From positions 1,054,001 through 1,118,000 of the forward strand of contig JBCBSM010000001.1 of the NCBI GenBank assembly GCA_039819165.1: DNA of 64,000 bases. Reading direction: 5' to 3'. Below are positions 17,460 through 25,050 of this stretch, piece by piece. The notes under the pieces were generated by a model. The model was not told the origin of the DNA. It worked only from the letters and a program-made list of their open reading frames with translations, and did not search any database. This stretch comes from Planctomycetota bacterium (lineage in GTDB: Bacteria > Planctomycetota > Phycisphaerae > Phycisphaerales > UBA1924). Position 1 is the first letter of the stretch, and every line of letters starts with the position of its first letter. The translations under genes were made by a program, and so were the position numbers.

Positions 17460-19487
17460 CTACTCCACGATCGCGGCCAGCGACGCCTCGCTCGACTCAC
17501 CGGCCGCCACCTCGACCGCCCAGGCCAGGTCCACGGGCACGCACAGGCCCTCGTCGTCGTAGCAGTACGCGAAGGCCAGCTCGACCCGCAGCGACGCCCC
17601 GTCGGCGACGGCCTCGCCCGGCACGCCGATGGTCTTGGGCAGCTCGCCCGTCGCCCATGTGCTCTGCGCGACGACGGTGCCTTCCGCGTCGAGCACGCGG
17701 GCGACCATCGGCAGCTCGGCGTTGGCCTTGGCGCCCTCGGGCAGGGTGGGCGCGAGCGTGAGCATCGCGTCCCGGCCGGCCGCCAGCGACACGCCCACCT
17801 CGACGGCGGGGATCTCGAAGGCCTCCTCGGCCACCGGATCGAGCCCGTCGAAGCTCACCTCGACCCAACGCGAGCCGTCGGCGCTGATCCGCACCACGCG
17901 GTGGTTGTTGGTGTCGGCGATGAACACGTCGTCGCCCTCAACCCACAGCCCCGCGGGCTCGGCCAGCTTCAGCGTCGAGGGCGGCGCGTCGAGATCGCGA
18001 TCCACGCCCGTCCACGTTCGGCTGGTCTGCGCCGTCGGATCGACGATCTTGATCTTGTCGTTGTAGGTGTCGGCCACCAGCACGCGGTCGCCCTCGGGCG
18101 TCGGCAGCAGCTTGGCGCCGATGCAGTGCTGCAGGCGGGCGGTCGGGTACGCGCCGTCGATGTCGCCGAACTCGAATAGCCCATTCTCGAAGGCGTACTC
18201 CACGTTGTGGCCCACGATCGTCCTGACCTGGCCCAGCTCGAGATCGACGGCCCGCAGGCTGCTCGACTCGCTGTCGGCGAAGTACAGCGTGCCGCCGTCG
18301 CTCGACAGCGCGAGCCCCGACGGCTGCGCGAGCGCGGCGTCCATGGCCGGCCCGTCGAGGCTGTTCTCCCGGCCCGAGCCGGCGATCGCCGCCGCGCTCC
18401 AGCTCGCCGTGTCGGCCGCCCAGATCTGGTGCGTGCCCGCCATCGCGATGTAGAGGTTCTCGCCGTCGGGGCTCAGCGCGAGGTCCCAGGGCGAGCCCAG
18501 GCCCTGCTCGCGGCCGGCCTTGCCGCCCCGCCGGTCGTAGGACTGCTCGCCCGTGCCCAGCACCGTCGACACCTCGCCGCTGGCCAGATCGATGGCCCGC
18601 ACGACGTGGTTCTTGGTATCGGCGACGAATAGCGTGCCCGCCTCACCCCGATCCGCGTCATACGCAAAGCCCTGCGGATCATGGAATCGGGCGTCCTCGT
18701 AGGCGGCGTCCACCAGGCCCCGGCGGCCGCCGCCGAAGATCGCTCGGACCTCGCTGCGGCCCTGCGAATCGGGGTAGGTCGACGCCACGATGCGGTCGTT
18801 GGAGCTATCGGCCACGAACAGCCAGCCCCGCGGATCGCGCTCGCTCGGCGCAATCGCCAGGATCTTGCCCGGGTAGCGCAGCCCAGCCGGGCTGGCGACC
18901 TCGGCGTCGGGCACGATCGTCACCTTCTTCTCGGCCAGCGTCCCCGCCTCGCGGGCCTCATCGAGGGCCTTGCGGATGGCGCCATCCAGAAGTTCGCGGT
19001 TGCCCTCGCCCGCCGCCATGCCGATGGCCTTGCCGTCGGCGCCGATGAGCACGAAGGTCGGCCAGCTCCGCGCGCCGTACTGCCGCCAGATCTGCATCCG
19101 ATCGTCGACCACGACGGGATGCTTCACGTCGTAGCGGAACATCGCGTTGCGGATGCGGCTCCGCTCGCCCTCGGCCTCGAACTTGGCCGAGTGCACGCCC
19201 ACGACCACGAAGGGCTCGTCGGCGTACTTGGCCTCGAGGTACTCCAGGTCGGGCAGCACGTGCAGACAGTTGATGCAGCAGTAGGTCCAGAAGTCCAGCA
19301 GCACGACGTGGCCCTCGAGGTTGCCATCGAAGCGCAGCGGCGTCTGGGTGTTCAGCCACCCCAGGTTGGGCTCGAGTTCGGGCGCCACGATCTGTCCCTT
19401 CGCGGGCCGCACCAGGTAGAGGCTGGCGACGGCGGTGAGCAGGACGGCGGCCAGCGCCGCCGACATCCTTGCGTTGCGTCCGAACAT
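17460..19487 (-). CDS. Exported thioredoxin-like/NHL-repeat protein, NHLRC2 type
   Basis: A 675-residue protein with an N-terminal hydrophobic segment (about 9-27) that is a signal peptide or anchor. A thioredoxin-like domain spans about 50-190; its active site is WTYCCINCLH (Cys70, Cys71, Cys74), the CCINC form characteristic of the animal protein NHLRC2 and its bacterial relatives. A six-bladed NHL beta-propeller follows (about 195-570), with repeats such as LFVADTKNHVVRAIDLASGEV and VFIADTNNHRVVRISADG. A C-terminal beta domain (about 575-675) ends the protein. The domain order thioredoxin-propeller-beta matches NHLRC2. The biochemical role of the bacterial proteins is not established. GAGGA precedes the ATG by eight bases. 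It is convergent with pgi. Confidence 0.88.
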   Translation of the reverse strand: MFGRNARMSAALAAVLLTAVASLYLVRPAKGQIVAPELEPNLGWLNTQTPLRFDGNLEGHVVLLDFWTYCCINCLHVLPDLEYLEAKYADEPFVVVGVHSAKFEAEGERSRIRNAMFRYDVKHPVVVDDRMQIWRQYGARSWPTFVLIGADGKAIGMAAGEGNRELLDGAIRKALDEAREAGTLAEKKVTIVPDAEVASPAGLRYPGKILAIAPSERDPRGWLFVADSSNDRIVASTYPDSQGRSEVRAIFGGGRRGLVDAAYEDARFHDPQGFAYDADRGEAGTLFVADTKNHVVRAIDLASGEVSTVLGTGEQSYDRRGGKAGREQGLGSPWDLALSPDGENLYIAMAGTHQIWAADTASWSAAAIAGSGRENSLDGPAMDAALAQPSGLALSSDGGTLYFADSESSSLRAVDLELGQVRTIVGHNVEYAFENGLFEFGDIDGAYPTARLQHCIGAKLLPTPEGDRVLVADTYNDKIKIVDPTAQTSRTWTGVDRDLDAPPSTLKLAEPAGLWVEGDDVFIADTNNHRVVRISADGSRWVEVSFDGLDPVAEEAFEIPAVEVGVSLAAGRDAMLTLAPTLPEGAKANAELPMVARVLDAEGTVVAQSTWATGELPKTIGVPGEAVADGASLRVELAFAYCYDDEGLCVPVDLAWAVEVAAGESSEASLAAIVE

Positions 19488-19550
19488 GCGGCGTCCTCGT
19501 GGGGTTCTGGGGCGGGCCCGGTCGCGGAGACAACCCGGCTCCGGGCGGCC

Positions 19551-20720
19551 CTATTCGCCTTCTTCGAGATCAAGCCGGGCGTACGGCACCGCGTGCGCCG
19601 GATTCACCCGCTCGACCATCCCACTACGAAGGTGCGCTAGCAGGCGGTTCATGTCGCCCGGGATTGGCGCAACGGGCGCCATGGTTTTCCCCGTGATGGG
19701 ATGCTCGAAGGCCAGCAGCGCCGCGTGCAGCATCTGCCGATCGATGGTCCCGGCCTCCGTCGCGTCGCCGCCGGGCAGCTCGAACGCCCGCCCGCCGTAC
19801 ATATCGTCGCCCACGATCGGCCACCCGCGGTCGCTCAGGTGCACGCGGATCTGGTGCGTGCGGCCGGTCTTGAGCTCCAGCTCGACCAGGCTGAACCACT
19901 GGTCGCCCACGGGGCGGTCGTGCAGCCGGTAGACCTCCCGCACCCGGCAGATCGTGACGCTCGGCTTGCCCAGCTGGTCGTGCCGCACCACCATCTTCTC
20001 GCGGTAGCCCTTTTCGCGGCTGGGATGCGGACCGATGGGCGCCTCGATGACCTCGACCGCAGACTCGACGCGGCCGTGCACGATCGCGAGGTACCGCTTG
20101 TCGGTCGTACGCTTCTCGAACTGCGCCGCGAGCTTCCAGTGGGCCTCCTCGGTCTTGGCGAAGGCGATGCAGCCCGTGGTATCCCGATCGAGCCGGTGGA
20201 CCACGCCCGGCCGCGCGAACTCGGTGCCCACCGGCGAGAGCGCGCCCCCACCCTGCCCGCGGAAGCGCCACGCGAGCGCGTTGAGCATGGTGCCGCGGTT
20301 GTGCGATCGTGCTGGATGCACGATGATGCCCGCCCGCTTGTTGAGCACGATGATGTGTGCGTCCTCGAACAGCACGTCGAGGGGGATGTCCTCGGGCTCG
20401 ATCTCGCCGCTGGGCGGCGGCGGCAGCACGAGGTCGATCGCATCGCCGCCGCGCAGCTTCGTGGACGCGCGGGCCGTCCTGCCGTTGACGACCGCGTGCC
20501 CGTCCTCGATCAGCCGCTGGATCTGGCTGCGGCTCATGAAGGGGATGCGGCTGGTGAGATAGCGATCGAGGCGGTCGTTGATGTCCCGCTGGAGCGTGAG
20601 CACGACGCGACGCGCGTCGGGATCGTCCGGGCCGGCCCGCTCGACCGCCGCCCGCAGCGCGTCCTGGTCCACCTTGCCGCCGGGATCGAGCAGGCCCCCG
20701 TCGGCCGCGGCGCCGCTCAC
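19551..20720 (-). CDS. RluD-family 23S rRNA pseudouridine synthase
   Basis: A 389-residue RNA modification enzyme. Residues about 50-110 form an S4 RNA-binding domain (LDRYLTSRIPFMSRSQIQRL). The catalytic domain carries HRLDRDTTGC with the essential aspartate, LNKRAGIIVHPA as motif I and KTGRTHQIRVHL as motif III. Such proteins convert uridines in large-subunit rRNA to pseudouridine; which of the RluC/RluD positions is used cannot be told. The start is a GTG at 20720 overlapping the stop of the upstream membrane protein gene (GTGA). The first 40 residues, rich in Asp and Ala, are an extension. Confidence 0.9.
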   Translation of the reverse strand: MSGAAADGGLLDPGGKVDQDALRAAVERAGPDDPDARRVVLTLQRDINDRLDRYLTSRIPFMSRSQIQRLIEDGHAVVNGRTARASTKLRGGDAIDLVLPPPPSGEIEPEDIPLDVLFEDAHIIVLNKRAGIIVHPARSHNRGTMLNALAWRFRGQGGGALSPVGTEFARPGVVHRLDRDTTGCIAFAKTEEAHWKLAAQFEKRTTDKRYLAIVHGRVESAVEVIEAPIGPHPSREKGYREKMVVRHDQLGKPSVTICRVREVYRLHDRPVGDQWFSLVELELKTGRTHQIRVHLSDRGWPIVGDDMYGGRAFELPGGDATEAGTIDRQMLHAALLAFEHPITGKTMAPVAPIPGDMNRLLAHLRSGMVERVNPAHAVPYARLDLEEGE

Positions 20721-21625
20721 GGCCCGCCGGGCGCGGCCGGGGGCTCGGGCGTCGGATCCGTCGCGGGCTCGGTGGTCGTTGGCTCAGGGTCCTCGGGGGG
20801 GAGCACCAGCGGAGGCGTCTGCTCGCCGGGCTGGTCCCCGGGCTCCCCGCCCAGCAGGTCGCCGAAGTCGCCGGGATTGCCCAGGCCGAACGGATCGTCG
20901 CCGGCATCCGCGGGCTCCTCGACGACGGCCGCGGACGGCAAGTCCGCGCGAGCGGGGAGCACCACGGGCTGCGCGAGGGCGTCGAGGGACGCCAGCCGCG
21001 CGTCGATGACCGCGGTCATCCCGCCGTAGCCGGCCGCCCGATCCAGCTCGCGGGCCCGCTCGTACCGCAGGCGGGCGTCGTCGAGGTCGCCCGAGCTCTC
21101 GGCGACGGCCGCCAGCCCGAGGTTCGCGCGGATGGCGTGCACCGCCTCGCCCGCGCCCGACCCGGCATCGGCGGCGACCCGCTCGAACAGCGTGCGCGCC
21201 TGGGCAAGGTACATCTCCCGCAGTTCGCCGTCGAGCAGTTCTTCGGCCGGATAGGTGCCGTCGGGCTGCGGCTGGGCCCCGAGGACCACGCCCCGGCGCA
21301 CGGCGTCAAGGTAGGTCCGCGCCGCCTCGTGCCGCGCCGCGAGCGGGATGCCCTTCACGTCGCCGAACTGGTCGGCCAGGGCTACCAGCGTGTCGGGGCT
21401 GGCGGCGTCGCTCGAGGTCGCCAGCGTCCACTGGCGGAAGGCCTCATCGACGCGGTCCTCGGCCTTCTGGTCGAGCCAGCGCTTGCCGTTGATGGCGGCG
21501 AACACCAGGCCGACGGCGATCAGGGCGTAGGGCCCCCACTTCTTGAGGAAGTCGACGAAGTCCTGGTTGATCCGGGACTCCTCGAGGCCGGCGCGCTCCT
21601 TGATCTGTGCCTGGCGATCGTCCAT
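20717..21625 (-). CDS. Single-pass membrane protein with helical repeats, YfgM-like
   Basis: A 302-residue protein. A short cytoplasmic N-terminus with FVDFLKKWGP is followed by one membrane helix (YALIAVGLVFAAINGKRWL, about 33-50), then about 170 residues of helical pairs like TPR repeats (GDLDDARLRYERARELD). A 70-residue tail is acidic and rich in Pro, Thr, Gly and Asp and probably disordered. This layout resembles YfgM, which assists SecYEG and periplasmic chaperones, but similarity is mainly in architecture. The ATG at 21625 has GGAG five bases upstream. It is coupled by GTGA to the pseudouridine synthase gene downstream. Confidence 0.7.
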   Translation of the reverse strand: MDDRQAQIKERAGLEESRINQDFVDFLKKWGPYALIAVGLVFAAINGKRWLDQKAEDRVDEAFRQWTLATSSDAASPDTLVALADQFGDVKGIPLAARHEAARTYLDAVRRGVVLGAQPQPDGTYPAEELLDGELREMYLAQARTLFERVAADAGSGAGEAVHAIRANLGLAAVAESSGDLDDARLRYERARELDRAAGYGGMTAVIDARLASLDALAQPVVLPARADLPSAAVVEEPADAGDDPFGLGNPGDFGDLLGGEPGDQPGEQTPPLVLPPEDPEPTTTEPATDPTPEPPAAPGGP

Positions 21626-21678
21626 GGTGGCTCCGCGGGGGCTCGTTCGACGGGGTTTCGTTCAACGAGACCCAGAGT

Positions 21679-22620
21679 CTACGACCGCCAGAACGCCCAC
21701 GCCCCGGGATGCTCCACCGCAGCGCGGCCGACCAGGGCCTCGAAGATCTGCGCCGCCAGCGAGCCCAGCCCGTCACCGCGCAGCGCGCTCACCGCAACGT
21801 CGGCCCACGCGGGGCGGCCCTCCGCCGCGAGATCAAGCCGCAACGCCACACGCAGCACCAAGGCGTCGAGCGGCGGGATCCGTGGTGGCGGGGCGCGGGC
21901 ATCGTCGCACCACAGCACGAGGTCGGCCGCGGCGATGGCGGCTTCCGCCAGCGTCTGCGCCCCAGCCAGCACCTCATCGGCGGACGCGTCGCGGCCCGGA
22001 GCATCGAGATATCGGACCGCGAGCCCGCCGATCTCGGCCTCGAACGCCACCGCGTCTCGCGTGACGCCCGGCCGATCGGCCACCCTCGCGACCTCGCGGC
22101 CCGCGATGGCGTTGGCCAACGTCGACTTGCCGACGTTCGACGACCCCGTGGCCACCACCAGCGGCGGACGAAGCAGGCGGGCCAGCCGCCGGGCCACCCC
22201 GGGCGGCACCTCCGCGACGCCGGCCGCCCAGCGGGTGGGTTGGGCCAGGAGCACGCCAACCGCATACGAACCTCGAACGCCGCCCAACGCCGCCAGCACG
22301 CGGGCCTCCACTTGATCCGACGCCTCGGGCCAAGCGGCCGCGGTTGCCGGCTTGATGCCTCCGCGGGCGAGGGCGGCCTCAAGCTCCCGAAGAACCTCCG
22401 CGCCGCCGTGCGGCGTGAGCAGCAGCGTGTCCTCGGCGGGCCGGATCACGAGCAGCGTGTCGACGCCCTCGATCCGCCGCAGGCCCACGCCGCCGGCCGG
22501 GGGCGGCTCGATGCCCAGGGCATCGCGGGCCGCCGACGGATCGCCGGTGATCTCGATCACGGCGACCGCTGACTGGGCGCCGCGGACCGTGAGCGTCCGG
22601 GCAAGAGCCGGGGGGCTCAC
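21679..22620 (-). CDS. MnmE-like GTPase, shortened and lacking key motifs
   Basis: A 313-residue protein related to the tRNA-modification GTPase MnmE. The N-terminal part resembles the folate-binding TrmE domain (VIEITGDPSAARDAL; LLLTPHGGAEVLRELEAAL). The G domain follows: G1 GSSNVGKST (159-167), G2 region DRPGVTRD (182-189), G3 DAPG (206-209) and G5 VSALRGDGL. G4, normally NKxD, reads LRVALRLDL, so the guanine-specificity lysine and asparagine are lost. E. coli MnmE has 454 residues; most of its helical domain and the C-terminal CIGK cysteine motif are missing. It is unlikely to be the housekeeping MnmE and may be a regulatory paralogue. The GTG start overlaps the coaX stop (GTGA). Confidence 0.8.
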   Translation of the reverse strand: MSPPALARTLTVRGAQSAVAVIEITGDPSAARDALGIEPPPAGGVGLRRIEGVDTLLVIRPAEDTLLLTPHGGAEVLRELEAALARGGIKPATAAAWPEASDQVEARVLAALGGVRGSYAVGVLLAQPTRWAAGVAEVPPGVARRLARLLRPPLVVATGSSNVGKSTLANAIAGREVARVADRPGVTRDAVAFEAEIGGLAVRYLDAPGRDASADEVLAGAQTLAEAAIAAADLVLWCDDARAPPPRIPPLDALVLRVALRLDLAAEGRPAWADVAVSALRGDGLGSLAAQIFEALVGRAAVEHPGAWAFWRS

Positions 22621-23435
22621 TCGTCGTCCGCGTCGTCGGCCCGGGCGAGCGCCGCGGCGTAGGCCTGCGCCAGGCCGGCGAGCTGGAGGTCGGGCACGAC
22701 GTGCTCGACGATGTCGTCCTCACCGAACAGGGCCGCCGCGTCGCCGCCGGTGGCGATGACCCGCGGATAGCCGCCGTACGCCTGGGCAAAGCGATCGACG
22801 AGGGTGTGCACGAGCCCCACGGCCGCGTGCCGCACTCCCAGGGCCATCGCCTCGCGGCTGTCGGCCCCCCAGGGGTCGGCGTCGCCGGTGGCCGAGGCCA
22901 GGGCGTCCGACGCCGAGAGAGCCGGCAGCGTTGGCGCGGCCCGTGCGAGACCCTCGAGCATGGCGGCGATGCCCGGGCAGATGGCCCCGCCGTGGTGCGT
23001 GCCCAGGCCGTCCACGAAGTCGACCGTGATGGCGGTGCCCGCGTCGGCGACGATGCAGGCCTGGTCGGCCATGCGGAAGGCCGCCAGCGAGCACAGCAGC
23101 CGGTCGATCCCGATCCGCTCGGGCTCGCGGACCGTGGTCTGGATGGGCAGGCCGAAGTCCTCGCCCGCGATGACCGCCTCCACGCTCCCCTCACCCAACG
23201 CATCGAGCACCGCGTCGAGTGCGGGCCGATGCACCGAGGCGACCACGAGCGGCGCCCCGGCGTGGTCGTCGAGGACGCCGCGGATGGCCTGGGCAACGCC
23301 GCCGGCGTCGCCGCTGGGGTGGGCCGTGGCGTGCTGCACCCCCCCATCGGCCAGCGCGGCGACGCGGCATCGGGAGTTGCCCACCGCCAGCAGGCAGGCG
23401 ACGAGGTCCGGCGGGATTGGGTCGTGTCCGGGCAT
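22617..23435 (-). CDS. coaX: Type III pantothenate kinase homologue (CoaX)
   Basis: A 272-residue protein of the ASKHA fold; the family phosphorylates pantothenate, the first step of CoA synthesis. VADAGTAITVDFVDG is the conserved DxGTA(x)T motif, and HHGGAICPGIAAMLEGL, PRVIATGGDA are also typical. The N-terminal motif, normally D-x-G-N-T/S, reads LAVGNSRCRVA, so the first metal/phosphate-site aspartate is an alanine (codon GCG). Activity is therefore uncertain. The ATG at 23435 begins just before this strand, with GAGG about eleven bases upstream. It is first in a run with the MnmE-like gene. Confidence 0.85.
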   Translation of the reverse strand: MPGHDPIPPDLVACLLAVGNSRCRVAALADGGVQHATAHPSGDAGGVAQAIRGVLDDHAGAPLVVASVHRPALDAVLDALGEGSVEAVIAGEDFGLPIQTTVREPERIGIDRLLCSLAAFRMADQACIVADAGTAITVDFVDGLGTHHGGAICPGIAAMLEGLARAAPTLPALSASDALASATGDADPWGADSREAMALGVRHAAVGLVHTLVDRFAQAYGGYPRVIATGGDAAALFGEDDIVEHVVPDLQLAGLAQAYAAALARADDADDE

Positions 23436-23538
23436 GCGGGGGGCCCTCGGTCGCGGGAGGCGGCGGCCGGCCGGGGCCGCCGAGGTGGGATCTTTGTCAC
23501 GGCTGCCGTCCGGCGGCCCGATGGGGAATGATCCAGTA

Positions 23539-24615
23539 ATGCATCGCTGCGTTGTCAATCCCGCGGTCGAACGCATCCGCATCAACGGATTCGCGTTTCC
23601 GTTAGGGGTCTATCCAATCGAGCCGGTCTCACCCAAGCCCGGCTACACCGTGGACTTCGAGCCCGCCGACGGCGACGAGGAATGGGAGGAGTGGCCCGAC
23701 CGCTACGTCTACGAGGTGCTGGTGTCCGCCGAGCGGCTCCGCTTCCTCTGCTCGGCCATGTTCAGCCTGCTGCCGGGCCGAATCTACCCGATCCTGGACG
23801 TGCTGGGCAACGACGCCTTCCGCGAGATCGACCCGTACATCGCCTACGAACTGGTCGGCACCGACGCGCTCTACGACGGCATCCGCTGGTTCGAGCCCTT
23901 CCTGTTCGAGGACGGGCTCTGCGGCTTCGGCGCCATGAGCGATGACCCGTTCATCTACTTCTTCGTCGACGAGCACAAGGTGCTGACCATCCGCGTCGAG
24001 ACCGCCCAGAAGGAGCGGGTCGATCGGCTGCTGGCGGCCTTCGACCTGGCGGCCCTGCCGGGCGAGATCCAGGCCGCCGACGCGGTCAACCACGAGCACC
24101 GCAGCGTGCTGCTGACGCCCGAGGATCGCCCCGAGCTGCTCGGGCACGATGAGGTGGCCGAGGGCCTCGTCGACCTGTGGGGCATGACGCTGAACATCGA
24201 CGTCGAGCAGAACACCGACGACGACGGCCGCGAGCTGGGTATAACCGCTTGGCGATGCGTGGTCCGCGACGTGGACGACCGACCAGACCCCAAGCGCAGC
24301 CGCCGGCGTTACGCCGAGGTGCTGCTCACCGCGGGCAGCTGGCGGGACGCCGAGGAGCTGGCGATCCAGGCGGCCTCGCAGCTGCCCGAGCGGCGGCTGC
24401 AGTTGCCCAAGGCCGCCGCGGCGGCGGGCGACGGCGGCTCGACGCCCGAGGCCGACTGGTCGCCCGAGGACGCCGACGAGCCCTTCCTGCACGTAGTGAC
24501 CGCCGACCGGCTGACCGCCAACGAGTTGCGCGAGCTGGCGGGGGCGCCCATCCCCGACGAAGCGCTCGCCGCGGATGCAAGCGGGCGGATCCTCCGCGCG
24601 CGATGGCTCGAATAG
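23539..24615 (+). CDS. Conserved protein of unknown function
   Basis: A 358-residue soluble acidic protein with no signal peptide or membrane segment. It begins MHRCVVNPAVERIRINGFAF and has aromatic-rich segments such as RIYPILDVLGNDAFREID and DPFIYFFVDEHKVLTIRVE. The C-terminal 60 residues are Ala/Glu/Asp rich with a short basic end. The composition and codon bias are those of a real gene and it fills a gap between a divergent coaX and the secretin region. An in-frame ATG at 23521 (MGNDPV) is an alternative start; neither has a strong ribosome-binding site. I do not recognise a family. The regular alternation of beta-like strands could suit a modified sensor or binding domain, but that is a guess. 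Confidence 0.75.
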   Translation: MHRCVVNPAVERIRINGFAFPLGVYPIEPVSPKPGYTVDFEPADGDEEWEEWPDRYVYEVLVSAERLRFLCSAMFSLLPGRIYPILDVLGNDAFREIDPYIAYELVGTDALYDGIRWFEPFLFEDGLCGFGAMSDDPFIYFFVDEHKVLTIRVETAQKERVDRLLAAFDLAALPGEIQAADAVNHEHRSVLLTPEDRPELLGHDEVAEGLVDLWGMTLNIDVEQNTDDDGRELGITAWRCVVRDVDDRPDPKRSRRRYAEVLLTAGSWRDAEELAIQAASQLPERRLQLPKAAAAAGDGGSTPEADWSPEDADEPFLHVVTADRLTANELRELAGAPIPDEALAADASGRILRARWLE

Positions 24616-25050
24616 CGCCGCGCCACGCGACTCGGTTCGACCCTCGCCTGGGCCCGAAGGAGCCCGAAAGAGATGGACCCGCGAGTTGGTCGAATGGGTG
24701 GTTGCATCGACGCGAGGGGGTGATTATCCTCCCCGCACGCGCAGCGAGCCGGTGTGGGCTCGTGGCGTGACCGCGGCGCGTGCCGCGGCGTGCAGCGCCC
24801 AGCGCGCGGGCCCGGTATCGCCCGCGTGGATGCCACGGCCGTCGGCCTCCGCGTCGAGCCCAGCCCCGCAGCAGCCAACGAGTCCCCGTCGAAGCGCCTC
24901 CCCGTCCGAAACACCCCAGACCCAAGGCCGCAGAGTCCAGGCACGGATTGCCGGCGTCAAGCGTCCGCCACGTGACGAGCAATCCCCCCGCGGCTTCCGG
25001 CCGTGTCTGAACCCAACCGCGTCCGAACCAGTCGTATTCCGGAGTTTGGC
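24616..25050 (+). other. Non-coding stretch with possible secretin promoter
   Basis: 435 bases with no convincing gene. TTGCAT (24702-24707) and TATCCT (24725-24730) are 17 bases apart and form a possible promoter for the secretin gene, which would give a leader of about 310 bases. GGGC/GCCC just after the previous stop (near 24650) could be a weak termination hairpin. GGAG at 25040-25043 is the secretin ribosome-binding site. Confidence 0.4.

Noticed and set aside
24616-24730. Possible tRNA-like TTCGA segment near 24632
   Set aside because: No cloverleaf stems or CCA end could be built around it.
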